From assembly GCF_001424665.1 (NCBI RefSeq), contig NZ_LMQS01000002.1, positions 434,001-498,000 on the forward strand: 64,000 nt of DNA, in the 5' to 3' direction. Made by a program: the position numbers and the translations under genes. Shown piece after piece: positions 16,934-24,125 of the stretch. The notes beneath the pieces were generated by a model. It was not told the DNA's origin, made no database searches, and saw only the letters and a program-made list of their open reading frames with translations. Positions within the stretch are counted from its first letter, which is position 1. The number at the start of each line of letters is the position of its first letter. The stretch comes from Methylophilus sp. Leaf416 (GTDB lineage Bacteria; Pseudomonadota; Gammaproteobacteria; Burkholderiales; Methylophilaceae).

Positions 16934-17503
16934 CTCATAGCGGGCGATTGACTCGAAGCCATGGGCAGTTACGAGAATTGGTATGGACTTGGCAAGATGC
17001 CCAGCCCTCAATGCTGAGCCAATATAACCGGCGAACTTGGCCATGATCAGAAGCATTGCCGCCTCATAAATGGGCTTAAAGTCCGGCTGCGATTTCCATA
17101 TACGTTTTTCGTGGTACCAGGCAAACGCTTCCTGCGCGGCAGCCATGCCAGTAAGTTCAAACTGGGGCCAGGGAGCTGACTGCCACTCGCAAAGCCAGTC
17201 GGTGTCATCGAAGTTTGGGGAGTAACTGGAGTAGGCAAAGAGATCGAAATACCAGCGGTCGTAGTTGATATCGAAGCCGTTCATCTCGAAATAGACAGAC
17301 TTCACGTCAAACTGCTTTTCGTTGGCCTCGATAAATCGGTTTAACTCAGCGAGAACGGAGGAAGGGTGATTCAAGAACGATGCACCGACGACGCAAGCAA
17401 ACTTCTGTGCGTCGTGACTTGAGATGAATTCTTCAAGTTGCGAGATGGCGCGAGCAACATTATTGTTTTTGAAATTCTCGTAAACAGCTTGCCAATGCGA
17501 CAT
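16928..17503 (-). CDS. Cassette gene: conserved-type hypothetical protein (191 aa)
   Basis: This soluble protein is rich in Trp, Phe and Tyr (FEMNGFDINYDRWYFDLFAY, DTDWLCEWQSAPWPQFELTG, EAFAWYHEKRIW). No signal peptide or TM. The surrounding codons are more GC-rich than in neighbouring cassettes and its attC is of another type, both consistent with independent origin. I do not know a function. The AGGG of attC 6 precedes the ATG by about 10 nt. Confidence 0.75.
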   Translation of the reverse strand: MSHWQAVYENFKNNNVARAISQLEEFISSHDAQKFACVVGASFLNHPSSVLAELNRFIEANEKQFDVKSVYFEMNGFDINYDRWYFDLFAYSSYSPNFDDTDWLCEWQSAPWPQFELTGMAAAQEAFAWYHEKRIWKSQPDFKPIYEAAMLLIMAKFAGYIGSALRAGHLAKSIPILVTAHGFESIARYEP

Positions 17504-17514
17504 GCTTTAAGCCC

Positions 17515-17620
17515 TAACGTTTGAAGTAAGGGGCTGGCGACATTGGTGGCTCAACCCTCGTTATTAATAAACATATCATAGAAGCACCTTTTCGCCAGTC
17601 CCGCTTGACTGATGGGTTAG
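17515..17620 (-). repeat. attC 6
   Basis: Long-form attC (about 106 bp), nearly identical to attC 4 and attC 11. Cores are TAACGTTTGAAG and GGGTTAG. It ends the cassette of the gene at 17623. Confidence 0.92.
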
Positions 17621-17622
17621 CC

Positions 17623-17877
17623 TTAGGACTCATTGCTTAAATCAATATCGGTTGGAAACTGCTGCCATAACTTGAAGTTTTCTTCAGAACATTCATGAGC
17701 TTGTGATGAAGATATTTCACGAGCGTTCCAAGCAGTATTTATATGATGATACAGATGCGCCATAGAGACATACAGCTCTCCCGAGCTATAACTTTGGTCG
17801 GTTTTTATTTCATTAATCATACGAGCCAACTCTTCCGAAGCCTCTTGTAAGTGAAATAAAGTATGTTCTCGATTCAT
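17623..17877 (-). CDS. Cassette gene: small helical protein, unknown
   Basis: The 84-aa protein appears all-helical: MNREHTLFHLQEASEELARM then SSGELYVSMAHLYHHINTAW-NAR. The H-x2-HH-x2-N-x-AWNAR segment has the look of a conserved core shared by small cassette proteins of unknown role. No signal peptide or TM. Confidence 0.68.
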   Translation of the reverse strand: MNREHTLFHLQEASEELARMINEIKTDQSYSSGELYVSMAHLYHHINTAWNAREISSSQAHECSEENFKLWQQFPTDIDLSNES

Positions 17878-17884
17878 GATGGGC

Positions 17885-17990
17885 TAACGTTTGAGATAAG
17901 GGGCTGGCGAAAATGGTGGCACAGCCATTGTTATTAAAATTGTATTCATCGAAGAGCGTTCTCGCCAGTCCCGCTTGATGGATGGGTTAG
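17885..17990 (-). repeat. attC 7
   Basis: Long-form attC (about 106 bp) with cores TAACGTTTGAG and GGGTTAGGG. It has an AT-rich middle with ACAGCCATTGTTATTAAAAT and supplies the stop codon of the gene at 17987. Confidence 0.92.
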
Positions 17991-18529
17991 GGTTGATTTT
18001 TAAGTGTAATTTCGCCAAAAGTCATATATACAATTGGACCACCTGTTTTTGCCCGATATGCACCATTTGCCGAATCCAAGCGAGCAGCCAATGCTACAAA
18101 TTCCCATGCTTTTTCTTCGGAGCTAAATATTTTGGGTTTAGTAAACGTAGAGATTTTGTTTTTCACCCCATATGCTTTAACCAAATTAGCCGCCCGCTTG
18201 AGTTTATCGTCAACTGAGGGATTGTCCCAGCCCCAAAGAAAGGAACCATCGTTAGGGTCATAAGTGCCAATTATTTGAACTGGAGCGGATGCTATAACTT
18301 TGTTAGGGAATATGAAGAGAATTAAGCCATTATCTTGATCAACTGACCAAGTTTTTTCTTTTCCAAAATGCCATGTGGCGCTGTGCGCTGAAGTTTGTTG
18401 CTTCAGCCCTTCAATACTTTGACGAATATATAGTTGAACAGCATCAGGGTAAATTTCACTGGAGTTTGTATTTGAAGTTGCAAATAAACCAATTAACCCA
18501 AGTAGTAGTTTTTTCATGTATTTGCTCAT
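17987..18529 (-). CDS. Cassette gene: exported protein, unknown
   Basis: The 180-aa protein has an N-terminal signal peptide (MKKLLLGLIGLFATSNTNSS) and no further TM, so it should be periplasmic. The mature part has NGLILFIFPNKVIASAPVQI and WGWDNPSVDDKLKRA segments, which suggest a compact beta-rich domain that I cannot name. The stop codon is provided by attC 7, and the upstream TTAGGG of attC 8 is positioned as ribosome site. Confidence 0.7.
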   Translation of the reverse strand: MSKYMKKLLLGLIGLFATSNTNSSEIYPDAVQLYIRQSIEGLKQQTSAHSATWHFGKEKTWSVDQDNGLILFIFPNKVIASAPVQIIGTYDPNDGSFLWGWDNPSVDDKLKRAANLVKAYGVKNKISTFTKPKIFSSEEKAWEFVALAARLDSANGAYRAKTGGPIVYMTFGEITLKNQP

Positions 18530-18535
18530 AAACCC

Positions 18536-18640
18536 TAACGTTTGAAGTAAGGGGCTGGCGACACTGATGGCTAAACCCTCGTTATTAATAACATTTCATA
18601 AAAGCTCTTTTTCGCCAGTCCCGCTTGATGGATGGGTTAG
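18536..18640 (-). repeat. attC 8
   Basis: Long-form attC (about 105 bp) with cores TAACGTTTGAAG and GGGTTAG and a middle close to those of attC 4 and 6 (CCCTCGTTATTAATAA). It ends the cassette of the gene at 18646. Confidence 0.92.
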
Positions 18641-18645
18641 AGAAG

Positions 18646-19185
18646 CTAATTTCTAAGCACAAGTAAATCAGCATAATCAGTTTGCAGGCTTTTTAATTTT
18701 TGTGCATAGTTTGACCATGGCTTCAATTGGAATTTATTTATTAATTTAATTAACAAATCGATTTCTTCATCTTCAAAGTCCGTGTCGTATTCTTTCGATT
18801 CAAGCTCTTTTAGGAACTTATTGTAATTAAATACGATGTCATCTAAGCGATGGTATCCAGTTTTGCAACCAAGGGATAAAAAATCAATTAGATTTTCACC
18901 TACTATCACATTTGGATTATCGTCACCAGAGTTTGGTATTGTCATCACAACAGGTGAATTTTCGTTAAACTCATCTAATTTACCCAACAAACTAAAATAG
19001 ACCCCATCAACACCTGTTATAGCAAACGGTAGTTGGTCAGGTAATGCACACCAATCAGAATCCCAAGACTCATAGGGTATATTATCCTCTAATAGAATCA
19101 ATCCGACTGGCTCAAAAGCCTCAAAGGGGTAATCAATGTTTGTAGCTTTAGAGAGTTCATAAAGCTTTTTGAGCGTACTATTCAT
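18646..19185 (-). CDS. Cassette gene: SUKH-like (SMI1/KNR4-type) protein, tentative
   Basis: The 179-aa acidic protein has an N-terminal helix, an ITGVDGVYFSLLG segment, and PVVMTIPNSGDDNPNVIVGE followed by LIDFLSLGCKTGYH. This order (a strand with a G-x-D turn, then MTxP, then a helix FLxLG) recalls SUKH-superfamily proteins, many of which are toxin-immunity proteins. The match is from memory of the pattern and not from a search. Ribosome site AGGGA comes from attC 9. Confidence 0.6.
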   Translation of the reverse strand: MNSTLKKLYELSKATNIDYPFEAFEPVGLILLEDNIPYESWDSDWCALPDQLPFAITGVDGVYFSLLGKLDEFNENSPVVMTIPNSGDDNPNVIVGENLIDFLSLGCKTGYHRLDDIVFNYNKFLKELESKEYDTDFEDEEIDLLIKLINKFQLKPWSNYAQKLKSLQTDYADLLVLRN

Positions 19186-19195
19186 TTTTATTCCC

Positions 19196-19251
19196 TAACG
19201 TGTTGACATAAGGGGCGCGCTTTAGCGGGTCCCGCTTGATGGATGGGTTAG
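19196..19251 (-). repeat. attC 9
   Basis: Short-form attC (about 56 bp), TAACGTGTTGACATAAGGGG with the hairpin GCGCGCTTTAGCGGGTCCC and GGGTTAGG. It is related to attC 3. It supplies the TAA stop of the gene at 19248. Confidence 0.9.
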
Positions 19252-19574
19252 GCATTTTTGAGTTCATTGCATACACCCTCGAAGCGATCAAAATACTGCG
19301 AACATAATTCATTTTCTGACATAGAGAAAGTGTCCAATGTGTATTGGAGCGACAAGTCTCTTGCAAGTGTGCATGCCTCGCTTTGAAAAGGTGGATACAA
19401 CTCGCTTGCAGTTCTCAAGTCGCCTGCATTTCTCATTCCGTAGTCCGCGACCCAAACACAGTAAATTAGCTTTTCATATGACGTGAGGCTTGCGGCGCCG
19501 TTTTGTGCTTCTTTACGGATTATGATATCGCCCGTTTCAATGAGCCATGTTTCATATTCGAAAGTCGATGTCAT
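19248..19574 (-). CDS. Cassette gene: small soluble protein, unknown
   Basis: The 108-aa protein (MTSTFEYETWLIETGDIIIR...) has a helical segment LTSYEKLIYCVWVADYGMRN and an AGDLRTASELYPPF motif. No signal peptide; the hydrophobic stretch is too short for a TM. It looks like a family of small helical proteins seen in cassettes and near toxin loci, but I cannot name it. Its stop codon lies in attC 9. Confidence 0.66.
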   Translation of the reverse strand: MTSTFEYETWLIETGDIIIRKEAQNGAASLTSYEKLIYCVWVADYGMRNAGDLRTASELYPPFQSEACTLARDLSLQYTLDTFSMSENELCSQYFDRFEGVCNELKNA

Positions 19575-19583
19575 TCAAATGCC

Positions 19584-19689
19584 TAACGTTTGAGATAAGG
19601 GGCTGGCGAGGATGGTGGCACAGCCGAGGTTATTAAAATTTTTTTCATAGATGCTTGTTTTCGCCAGTACAGCTTGATGGATGGGTTAG
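19584..19689 (-). repeat. attC 10
   Basis: Long-form attC (about 106 bp) with cores TAACGTTTGAG and GGGTTAG. One arm reads CGCCAGTACAGCTTGA instead of CGCCAGTCCCGCTTGA, a two-base divergence that weakens the paired stem. It supplies the stop of the gene at 19686. Confidence 0.9.
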
Positions 19690-20024
19690 AGCGCATTTTT
19701 GCCCCAATGGATTATTGCAAACACACCAATAACTGCTAAGGGTAATAATGTAGCCAGTAGCCAAAATGGACTAGAGTTTCTAGGTATGTTTGAAACTGGC
19801 TTATTAGAGTTATTTTCAATGTGAAATGACAAAATATATGGGTTGGATTCAGAGCCAATATTAATTGAAGTAACTTGTGTTGGCCATTCAGTAGTTTCAG
19901 TGTGAATTGGAGCTTTCAAAAGCTCGGATAACTGCTGAAGTTGAGTAGTGCTTCCGATTACCATCATCCCTTTTTCTCGCCCTGTATATTCATGGGCGCG
20001 GAATTTCAACTCTGTGGCTTTCAT
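19686..20024 (-). CDS. Cassette gene: C-terminally anchored membrane protein
   Basis: The 112-aa protein has a soluble N-terminal part (MKATELKFRAHEYTG...) and one C-terminal TM helix (FWLLATLLPLAVIGVFAII). I chose ATG 20024 because codons further upstream belong to attC 11. No family recognised. The TAA stop is provided by attC 10. Confidence 0.66.
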   Translation of the reverse strand: MKATELKFRAHEYTGREKGMMVIGSTTQLQQLSELLKAPIHTETTEWPTQVTSINIGSESNPYILSFHIENNSNKPVSNIPRNSSPFWLLATLLPLAVIGVFAIIHWGKNAL

Positions 20025-20035
20025 GATTTGTGCTC

Positions 20036-20141
20036 TAACGTTTGAAGTAAGGGGCTGGGGACAGTGGTGGCACAACCCTCGTTATTAATAAACATTTCAT
20101 GAAAGCACCTTATCGCCAGTCCCGCTTGACTGATGGGTTAG
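20036..20141 (-). repeat. attC 11
   Basis: Long-form attC (about 106 bp), nearly identical to attC 4 and 6 except for GGGGCTGGGGAC in one arm. The gene of its cassette (20097-20465) reads 45 bp into it before meeting a stop. Confidence 0.92.
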
Positions 20142-20465
20142 ACTAAGACTTTGGTTGGTTTCACATGGATGATTATTTACCACAGTGAACGAGGCACCTC
20201 GCTCTCGTAAAATACGCCGCATTCGGCTTGCAATTCTAACGCTCCACACCCCAATGTATTTTTCACCGCTAATGTTTCGAGCAGCGTAACCACCAAAAAA
20301 GACTTCAAATTCAGCCTCGGGTATGTATGTCTCAACAAAAGAACGAAGACCCCTCTGCAGCGTGGGTTGCGAGGCACCTTCCTTAAACATGCGTTCTTTG
20401 AACAGAAATAGCTGACCAACTCTACTTGAGCTAGGTTCTGACTTTGTTTTAGATAAAGGCCACAT
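20097..20465 (-). CDS. Cassette gene: basic protein reading into its attC
   Basis: The 122-aa basic protein contains EAEFEVFFGGYAARNISGEK and SVRIASRMRRILRERGASFT segments. The last 14 or so residues (LTHQSSGTGDKVLS) are encoded by attC 11, so the native stop codon has been lost or was never present. No signal or TM. No family known. The start ATG 20465 lies just before attC 12. Confidence 0.6.
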   Translation of the reverse strand: MWPLSKTKSEPSSSRVGQLFLFKERMFKEGASQPTLQRGLRSFVETYIPEAEFEVFFGGYAARNISGEKYIGVWSVRIASRMRRILRERGASFTVVNNHPCETNQSLSLTHQSSGTGDKVLS

Positions 20466-20471
20466 GTCGTC

Positions 20472-20526
20472 TAACGTTTGAATTAAGAGGCGCGCTTTGG
20501 CGCGTCCCGCTTGAATGATGGGTTAG
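20472..20526 (-). repeat. attC 12
   Basis: Short-form attC (about 55 bp): TAACGTTTGAATTAAGAGGC, hairpin GCGCGCTTTGGCGCGTCCC, GGGTTAGG. The gene at 20483 is translated through most of it. Confidence 0.9.
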
Positions 20527-20707
20527 GTTTTGCTAATTCAGAGTTGAGTGTCAGCTTAGCCGTACACTGATATAAACCAAATAAAAAACCTGCTAGTACA
20601 AAAATGGTTATTGCAATCGGGATACTTTGATGTACTTTCCGACCGGGATTCTGTTCCTCTTCTGTAAGGCGTACTATTTGACCCCATTTATTGATATGCC
20701 ATTTCAT
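20483..20707 (-). CDS. Cassette gene: single-TM protein with attC-encoded tail
   Basis: The 74-aa protein has one TM helix (IPIAITIFVLAGFLFGLYQC) after a charged N-terminus. Its C-terminus PNPSFKRDAPKRAS is the translation of attC 12, a tail type typical of cassette proteins that read into the attC. The true product may therefore be shorter in function. Unknown role. Confidence 0.6.
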   Translation of the reverse strand: MKWHINKWGQIVRLTEEEQNPGRKVHQSIPIAITIFVLAGFLFGLYQCTAKLTLNSELAKPNPSFKRDAPKRAS

Positions 20708-20721
20708 TATGGATTAAGACC

Positions 20722-20775
20722 TAACGTTTGAGTTAAGGGGCGCCGTTAGGCGTCCCGCTTGAATGATAGGTTAGC
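20722..20775 (-). repeat. attC 13
   Basis: Short-form attC (about 54 bp): TAACGTTTGAGTTAAGGGGC, hairpin CGCCGTTAGGCGTCCC, GGTTAGCC. It is close to attC 18 and 19. It supplies the stop of the gene at 20771. Confidence 0.9.
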
Positions 20776-21289
20776 CAACAAATGATAGTACGCCGTCATT
20801 GCGAGAAGCAGATTTGACAAAAAAATCTACAAGCCCACGATAATTATCTAAAATGTAATCAAGACCCTCTTGACCATCTCTAACCCATATTTGTGGATAT
20901 ATCTCAAACTTGTCCATTTCCTCGGGATTAAAGCGAGCACTAAAATCTTCAACGCTTAAAGCTTGAAGAGAGCTTGAAATAGATTTGACTACACTTGGAT
21001 TTAGGAACCTAGCTGGACCATAGCCTAAATCCTCGCCAATTTCTTCACCACCGAAAATTACTTGTAATAATGGGTTTTTAGCAGACTCAGTTTGCTCTGG
21101 AAATTTAAATTCAGGTTCCCCAGTAAGCATGAAATTAATAGCATGCCAAGATTTATCGAGGTCAATAGAGTGTGGTTCCTCATTGTTGCTTTCATGCTGA
21201 AAGTAAACCTCATTCACTGGGTCGGATTCAATTTTTACAGCATCGATCATATTTTCTGGGACTGCAACATAACAACAAACCATGCCCAT
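20771..21289 (-). CDS. Cassette gene: DUF1877 (YfbM-like) protein
   Basis: The 172-aa acidic protein matches the DUF1877/YfbM pattern: MGMVCCYVAVPENMID at the start, DLDKSWHAINFMLTG, then GGEEIGEDLGYGPARFL and a C-terminal LDYILDNYRGLVDFF segment. The family is common and soluble, and its function is unknown. Unlike most of the array it has a strong ribosome site of its own (AAGGAG, 6 nt before the ATG). The stop lies in attC 13. Confidence 0.85.
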   Translation of the reverse strand: MGMVCCYVAVPENMIDAVKIESDPVNEVYFQHESNNEEPHSIDLDKSWHAINFMLTGEPEFKFPEQTESAKNPLLQVIFGGEEIGEDLGYGPARFLNPSVVKSISSSLQALSVEDFSARFNPEEMDKFEIYPQIWVRDGQEGLDYILDNYRGLVDFFVKSASRNDGVLSFVG

Positions 21290-21311
21290 ATTTTTCTCCT
21301 TATTTATTGGC

Positions 21312-21367
21312 TAACGTTTGAATTAAGGGGCTGGCTTTTAGCCAGTCCCACTTGAATGAAGGGTCAG
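21312..21367 (-). repeat. attC 14
   Basis: Short-form attC (about 56 bp): TAACGTTTGAATTAAGGGGC, hairpin TGGCTTTTAGCCAGTCCC, GGGTCAGCC. The outer core has GTCAG in place of GTTAG. It supplies the stop of the acetyltransferase gene. Confidence 0.88.
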
Positions 21368-21825
21368 CCATAGCTTGCCACCATGGTTTGATAATGCATA
21401 CCATTGAATGCTTCGGGTGGGTCAATGATCTTGAACCCAAGACGTTCATAAACAGGAACCGCAAACAACGATGAGCGTACTGTAAGCGAATTGCCTAGCA
21501 ACCCATTGCGTGAAGCGGAGTGCCATAGTTGTTTTCCAACGCCTCCCATTTGATGATTGGGATGAACAAAGAAGTATTTCACATGACTTCTGTCGCGAAT
21601 GGTTAGAACCCCGACAAGCATTTGACCTACTTTAGCCACTAGCCAAACCATTTGCTCGGCCTGAAGTTGGTTAGCAATTTGGTGTGATGCTACGCTCTCC
21701 TTGAACCATTCAGGGCATGGCTGTTCAGGCGTGAAGCAACAAATGAGCGATGTTGAATAAATCAACTCGGCAATAGCGGAGGCATCGGTTGCTAACGCGG
21801 GGCTTATTTCGATAGGGTTTGTCAT
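21364..21825 (-). CDS. Cassette gene: GNAT family N-acetyltransferase
   Basis: The 153-aa protein has the GNAT fold. It has strand beta-4 (MLVGVLTIRDRSHVKYFFVH), the acetyl-CoA loop with HPNHQMGGVGKQLW (the Q/R-x-x-G-x-G/A motif as QMGGVG), and the late VPVYERLGFKI motif. The substrate is unknown; the family includes aminoglycoside, protein and small-molecule acetyltransferases. ATG 21825 (MTNPIEIS) is chosen since codons upstream belong to attC 15. Confidence 0.85.
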   Translation of the reverse strand: MTNPIEISPALATDASAIAELIYSTSLICCFTPEQPCPEWFKESVASHQIANQLQAEQMVWLVAKVGQMLVGVLTIRDRSHVKYFFVHPNHQMGGVGKQLWHSASRNGLLGNSLTVRSSLFAVPVYERLGFKIIDPPEAFNGMHYQTMVASYG

Positions 21826-21828
21826 GGC

Positions 21829-21893
21829 TAACGTTTGAGATGAGAGGCTTGACCCGGCTTGCCGGGGCAAGTCCTCTCGATTGAAGGGTTGGG
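21829..21893 (-). repeat. attC 15
   Basis: An attC of about 65 bp with a different hairpin: TAACGTTTGAGATGAGAGGC, TTGACCCGGC-TTGCC-GGGGCAAG, then GGGTTGGGC. The outer core is GTTGGGC. It ends the TPR-like cassette. Confidence 0.86.
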
Positions 21894-21895
21894 CG

Positions 21896-22357
21896 TCACT
21901 TCCAGAACTGCCATGACTTCTTCGGCCCTTCGATACCTTTGGCCTTGCTTTGTAGAAAGCGCAGGTATTTTGGGTCTTGGTCTTTGAAAATCTCAGTTCC
22001 CGCGCCCATGTACGCCCGCATAAGCTCGTCGGCCGCACGATCAAGGACGCCTAGTTCGAGCTGGCACTGACCTAGCCGAAGGTGCAGGAAGGGATTGCCA
22101 GTTGAATTTGGGCAGCGCATTGCGGTGGTTAGGTTGTCTTTGCCTGCCGCGTAGTCTCGACCGAGGAAATTGGCATCGCCAATAGCCGCGAGCAGCCAAG
22201 TAGCAGCTTCCCATTCGGTCTTTGGTTCGGGCAAGAGATCCCAGGCCTGCCAATACACGGGAATCGCTTCCGAATACTTTCGCTCGTTGGCCAAAGCGTC
22301 ACCTTCGGCGGATAGACGCTGAATATCGGAGTGAGTGGCTTCTGACAGTTCAGACAT
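21896..22357 (-). CDS. Cassette gene: TPR-like protein
   Basis: The 153-aa soluble protein is made of helical pairs with TPR character: ALANERKYSEAIPVYWQAWD, then GRDYAAGKDNLTTAMRC, and LRLGQCQLELGVLDRAADEL. It ends in WQFWK. TPR proteins mediate protein contacts, and no enzymatic motif is visible. It is more GC-rich than its neighbours. Its attC hairpin also differs, so this cassette may have a separate origin. Confidence 0.75.
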   Translation of the reverse strand: MSELSEATHSDIQRLSAEGDALANERKYSEAIPVYWQAWDLLPEPKTEWEAATWLLAAIGDANFLGRDYAAGKDNLTTAMRCPNSTGNPFLHLRLGQCQLELGVLDRAADELMRAYMGAGTEIFKDQDPKYLRFLQSKAKGIEGPKKSWQFWK

Positions 22358-22379
22358 TTCGCTTCGGCCCTAGTGGCGC

Positions 22380-22486
22380 CCAACGTTTGAGATAAGGGGC
22401 TGGCGACAATGGTGGCTCAACCTTCGTTTCTAAAAATTCTATCAGCGAAGTGCGCTTTCGCCAGTCCCGCTTGATGGATGGGTTAG
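22380..22486 (-). repeat. attC 16
   Basis: Long-form attC (about 107 bp) with cores CAACGTTTGAG and GGGTTAGGC and a middle CAACCTTCGTTTCTAAAAAT. It supplies the stop of the gene at 22483. Confidence 0.9.
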
Positions 22487-22956
22487 GCATAGTTATAACT
22501 GGGTTTCTCAAGATATTCGCCCCACGGATCGCTGCCATTGAAGCCGCCCACATAGAGCACTTTATTGTCTCGAACAATCCACTCCATGCCATGCTCGGGC
22601 TCCCAATCGCAGTTGAGCTCAAAGTGAGCAACAGGTTGCCCGGGAATCTCTTCATTGGGAATTATTAAGGTACTAGGTATGACAAGCGGCAACACATCTC
22701 GCGGTGAGTTGAATTGCTTTGGGTCTTCGCCCACCATTTCAAGGAAGTCGTTGCAATAACGAATGGACGCTAGGCATAAATCGTCTATGATTTCAGAATC
22801 AAGAGCGTTGAAGTATTCAACACACTTTTCAACATAATTAATGCCTGACGCATCTTCGACTGCGAAAGGTACGTACCGATCAAAGAGCGTGAGAAATGCC
22901 TCACCCTGAAGAGGCCAAAAGCCCTCGGTCGAAACGTTCTTGAGAAGTGGTTTCAT
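22483..22956 (-). CDS. Cassette gene: DUF6985/DUF2004-like protein, tentative
   Basis: The 157-aa acidic protein contains ELNCDWEPEHGMEWIVRDNK and VLYVGGFNGSDPWGEY. This C-terminal WEPEHG...YVG pattern is typical of a family of small proteins that I associate with DUF2004/DUF6985. Members are often cassette-borne and resemble immunity proteins. No signal or TM. The family name is from memory. The stop is provided by attC 16. Confidence 0.65.
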   Translation of the reverse strand: MKPLLKNVSTEGFWPLQGEAFLTLFDRYVPFAVEDASGINYVEKCVEYFNALDSEIIDDLCLASIRYCNDFLEMVGEDPKQFNSPRDVLPLVIPSTLIIPNEEIPGQPVAHFELNCDWEPEHGMEWIVRDNKVLYVGGFNGSDPWGEYLEKPSYNYA

Positions 22957-22964
22957 GTTATGCC

Positions 22965-23023
22965 TAACGTTCGAATTAAGGGGGCTGGCTTTCGCCAGCG
23001 TCCCGCTTGATGGATGGGGTAGG
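22965..23023 (-). repeat. attC 17
   Basis: Short-form attC (about 59 bp): TAACGTTCGAATTAAGGGGG, hairpin CTGGCTTTCGCCAGCG, then GGGGTAGGC. The outer core GTAGGC carries a variant base compared with GTTAGGC. Confidence 0.86.
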
Positions 23024-23031
23024 CCTTAACA

Positions 23032-23358
23032 TTACATGGCCTTTAACAAGGAGGTGATTAGTTGAACAAAACCCCTACCATTTAAGTGAGACTCACCATT
23101 AAACAAACTATAAACAAACATAGTGACGAAAAATATTGCCAACCCCCAAATAGCTACCTTAGCAATATTACGTTGAGTAGGGCTTAAGTTTTGAGCGCTT
23201 AGTGGTTTTGTGAAATCAATCAAAAGAGCCCCACCAAGAAATGCCAAGAAGCAAGCAAAAGCAAATATACCCAAACTAAATGGGGCGGCGATTAGAACTA
23301 TTGTTGCAAACGACAGGCATATTGCGTTTATTAAACCTTTAAATATTTTCCAAATCAT
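23032..23358 (-). CDS. Cassette gene: three-TM membrane protein
   Basis: The 108-aa protein has three hydrophobic helices: AICLSFATIVLIAAPFSLGI running into FAFACFLAFLGGALLI, and AIWGLAIFFVTMFVYSLF. Short charged loops separate them. No family recognised; membrane proteins of this kind make up about a third of the array. Confidence 0.68.
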   Translation of the reverse strand: MIWKIFKGLINAICLSFATIVLIAAPFSLGIFAFACFLAFLGGALLIDFTKPLSAQNLSPTQRNIAKVAIWGLAIFFVTMFVYSLFNGESHLNGRGFVQLITSLLKAM

Positions 23359-23372
23359 TTGGTTGTGTTGCC

Positions 23373-23425
23373 TAACGTTTGAATTAAGGGGCGCTGTTAG
23401 GCGTCCCGCTTGAATGATGGGTCAG
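23373..23425 (-). repeat. attC 18
   Basis: Short-form attC (about 53 bp): TAACGTTTGAATTAAGGGGC, hairpin CGCTGTTAGGCGTCCC, GGGTCAG. It ends the cassette of the gene at 23436. Confidence 0.9.
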
Positions 23426-23435
23426 TGTTGTGAGT

Positions 23436-23717
23436 TTATTGAGCATGATTTAAGACCCACAAGTAAGGTGCGAGAAAAATTGCAAGCAGACTGAATGATT
23501 GCAGAGTTTTAGTTAGCACTGTGTTGGCATGTTGCTGATTGAGCCATATAAACAACACAAAGAGAAGAATTGGCATTCCGATTATCAACGTCCAGCGGAG
23601 CTCCGCGACACTTGAGATTTCAACCTTTAAGAAAGACAAAAGTGACTCAGCGAAAATTCCGGCGCTCATACTTAGTGCGGTCAGAACAATAGTGAAGTTT
23701 CGAACGAATGTGCTCAT
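23436..23717 (-). CDS. Cassette gene: small membrane protein
   Basis: The 93-aa protein starts MSTFVRNFTIVLTALSMSAG and has three hydrophobic segments (TIVLTALSMSAGIFAESLL, LRWTLIIGMPILLFVLFIWL, FSLLAIFLAPYLWVL). ATG 23717 is preferred to an in-frame ATG six codons earlier, which lies against attC 19. No family recognised. Confidence 0.66.
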   Translation of the reverse strand: MSTFVRNFTIVLTALSMSAGIFAESLLSFLKVEISSVAELRWTLIIGMPILLFVLFIWLNQQHANTVLTKTLQSFSLLAIFLAPYLWVLNHAQ

Positions 23718-23731
23718 AAAATATGTGACGC

Positions 23732-23786
23732 TCAACGTTTGAATTAAGGGGCGCCGTTAGGCGTCCCGCTTGAATGATAGGTTATG
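23732..23786 (-). repeat. attC 19
   Basis: Short-form attC (about 55 bp): CAACGTTTGAATTAAGGGGC, hairpin CGCCGTTAGGCGTCCC, GGTTATG. It is the attC of the first cassette (gene at 23790), the one nearest the expected attI position. Confidence 0.9.
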
Positions 23787-23789
23787 TTC

Positions 23790-24125
23790 CTAATCAGACC
23801 TTGAATTCATACTCCTGATTTCATTCTCAACTCTTAAACGTATAGAATCCCGAAACGCTTTTTGGGAATAGTTTTTTCTCCATCCAAAGCCTACCATGCG
23901 CTTAAGCCAAAGAAACCTACTAAATCTTTTAAGTTCTTTATCAAACAAACCTAGCGGATATAGCTTTAAGAAGTGGTTTATATCTTTTCTGCACCTTCCA
24001 CAGAGACCTTTATTCTTTATAAAAGTAGATGGCAATATAAGTGCTTCGCATAACTCACATTGTTGCCTATCACTAAGCTGCATCGAATCCTTATTGTTAG
24101 CGTTGTTCATGTTCGCATGGCACAT
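23790..24125 (-). CDS. Cassette gene (first in array): small CxxC protein
   Basis: The 111-aa protein has CELC followed 20 residues later by CGRC, a zinc-finger-like pair, and then a basic C-terminal half (FDKELKRFSRFLWLKRMVGF...). It may bind nucleic acid. It is the promoter-proximal cassette. Upstream (to the right) the sequence reads ACTGTTATGTGCC, which contains a GTTRRRY-type core but no full attC. The start could be the ATG at 24125 or at a second ATG (MNNANN) five codons in. Confidence 0.62.
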   Translation of the reverse strand: MCHANMNNANNKDSMQLSDRQQCELCEALILPSTFIKNKGLCGRCRKDINHFLKLYPLGLFDKELKRFSRFLWLKRMVGFGWRKNYSQKAFRDSIRLRVENEIRSMNSRSD

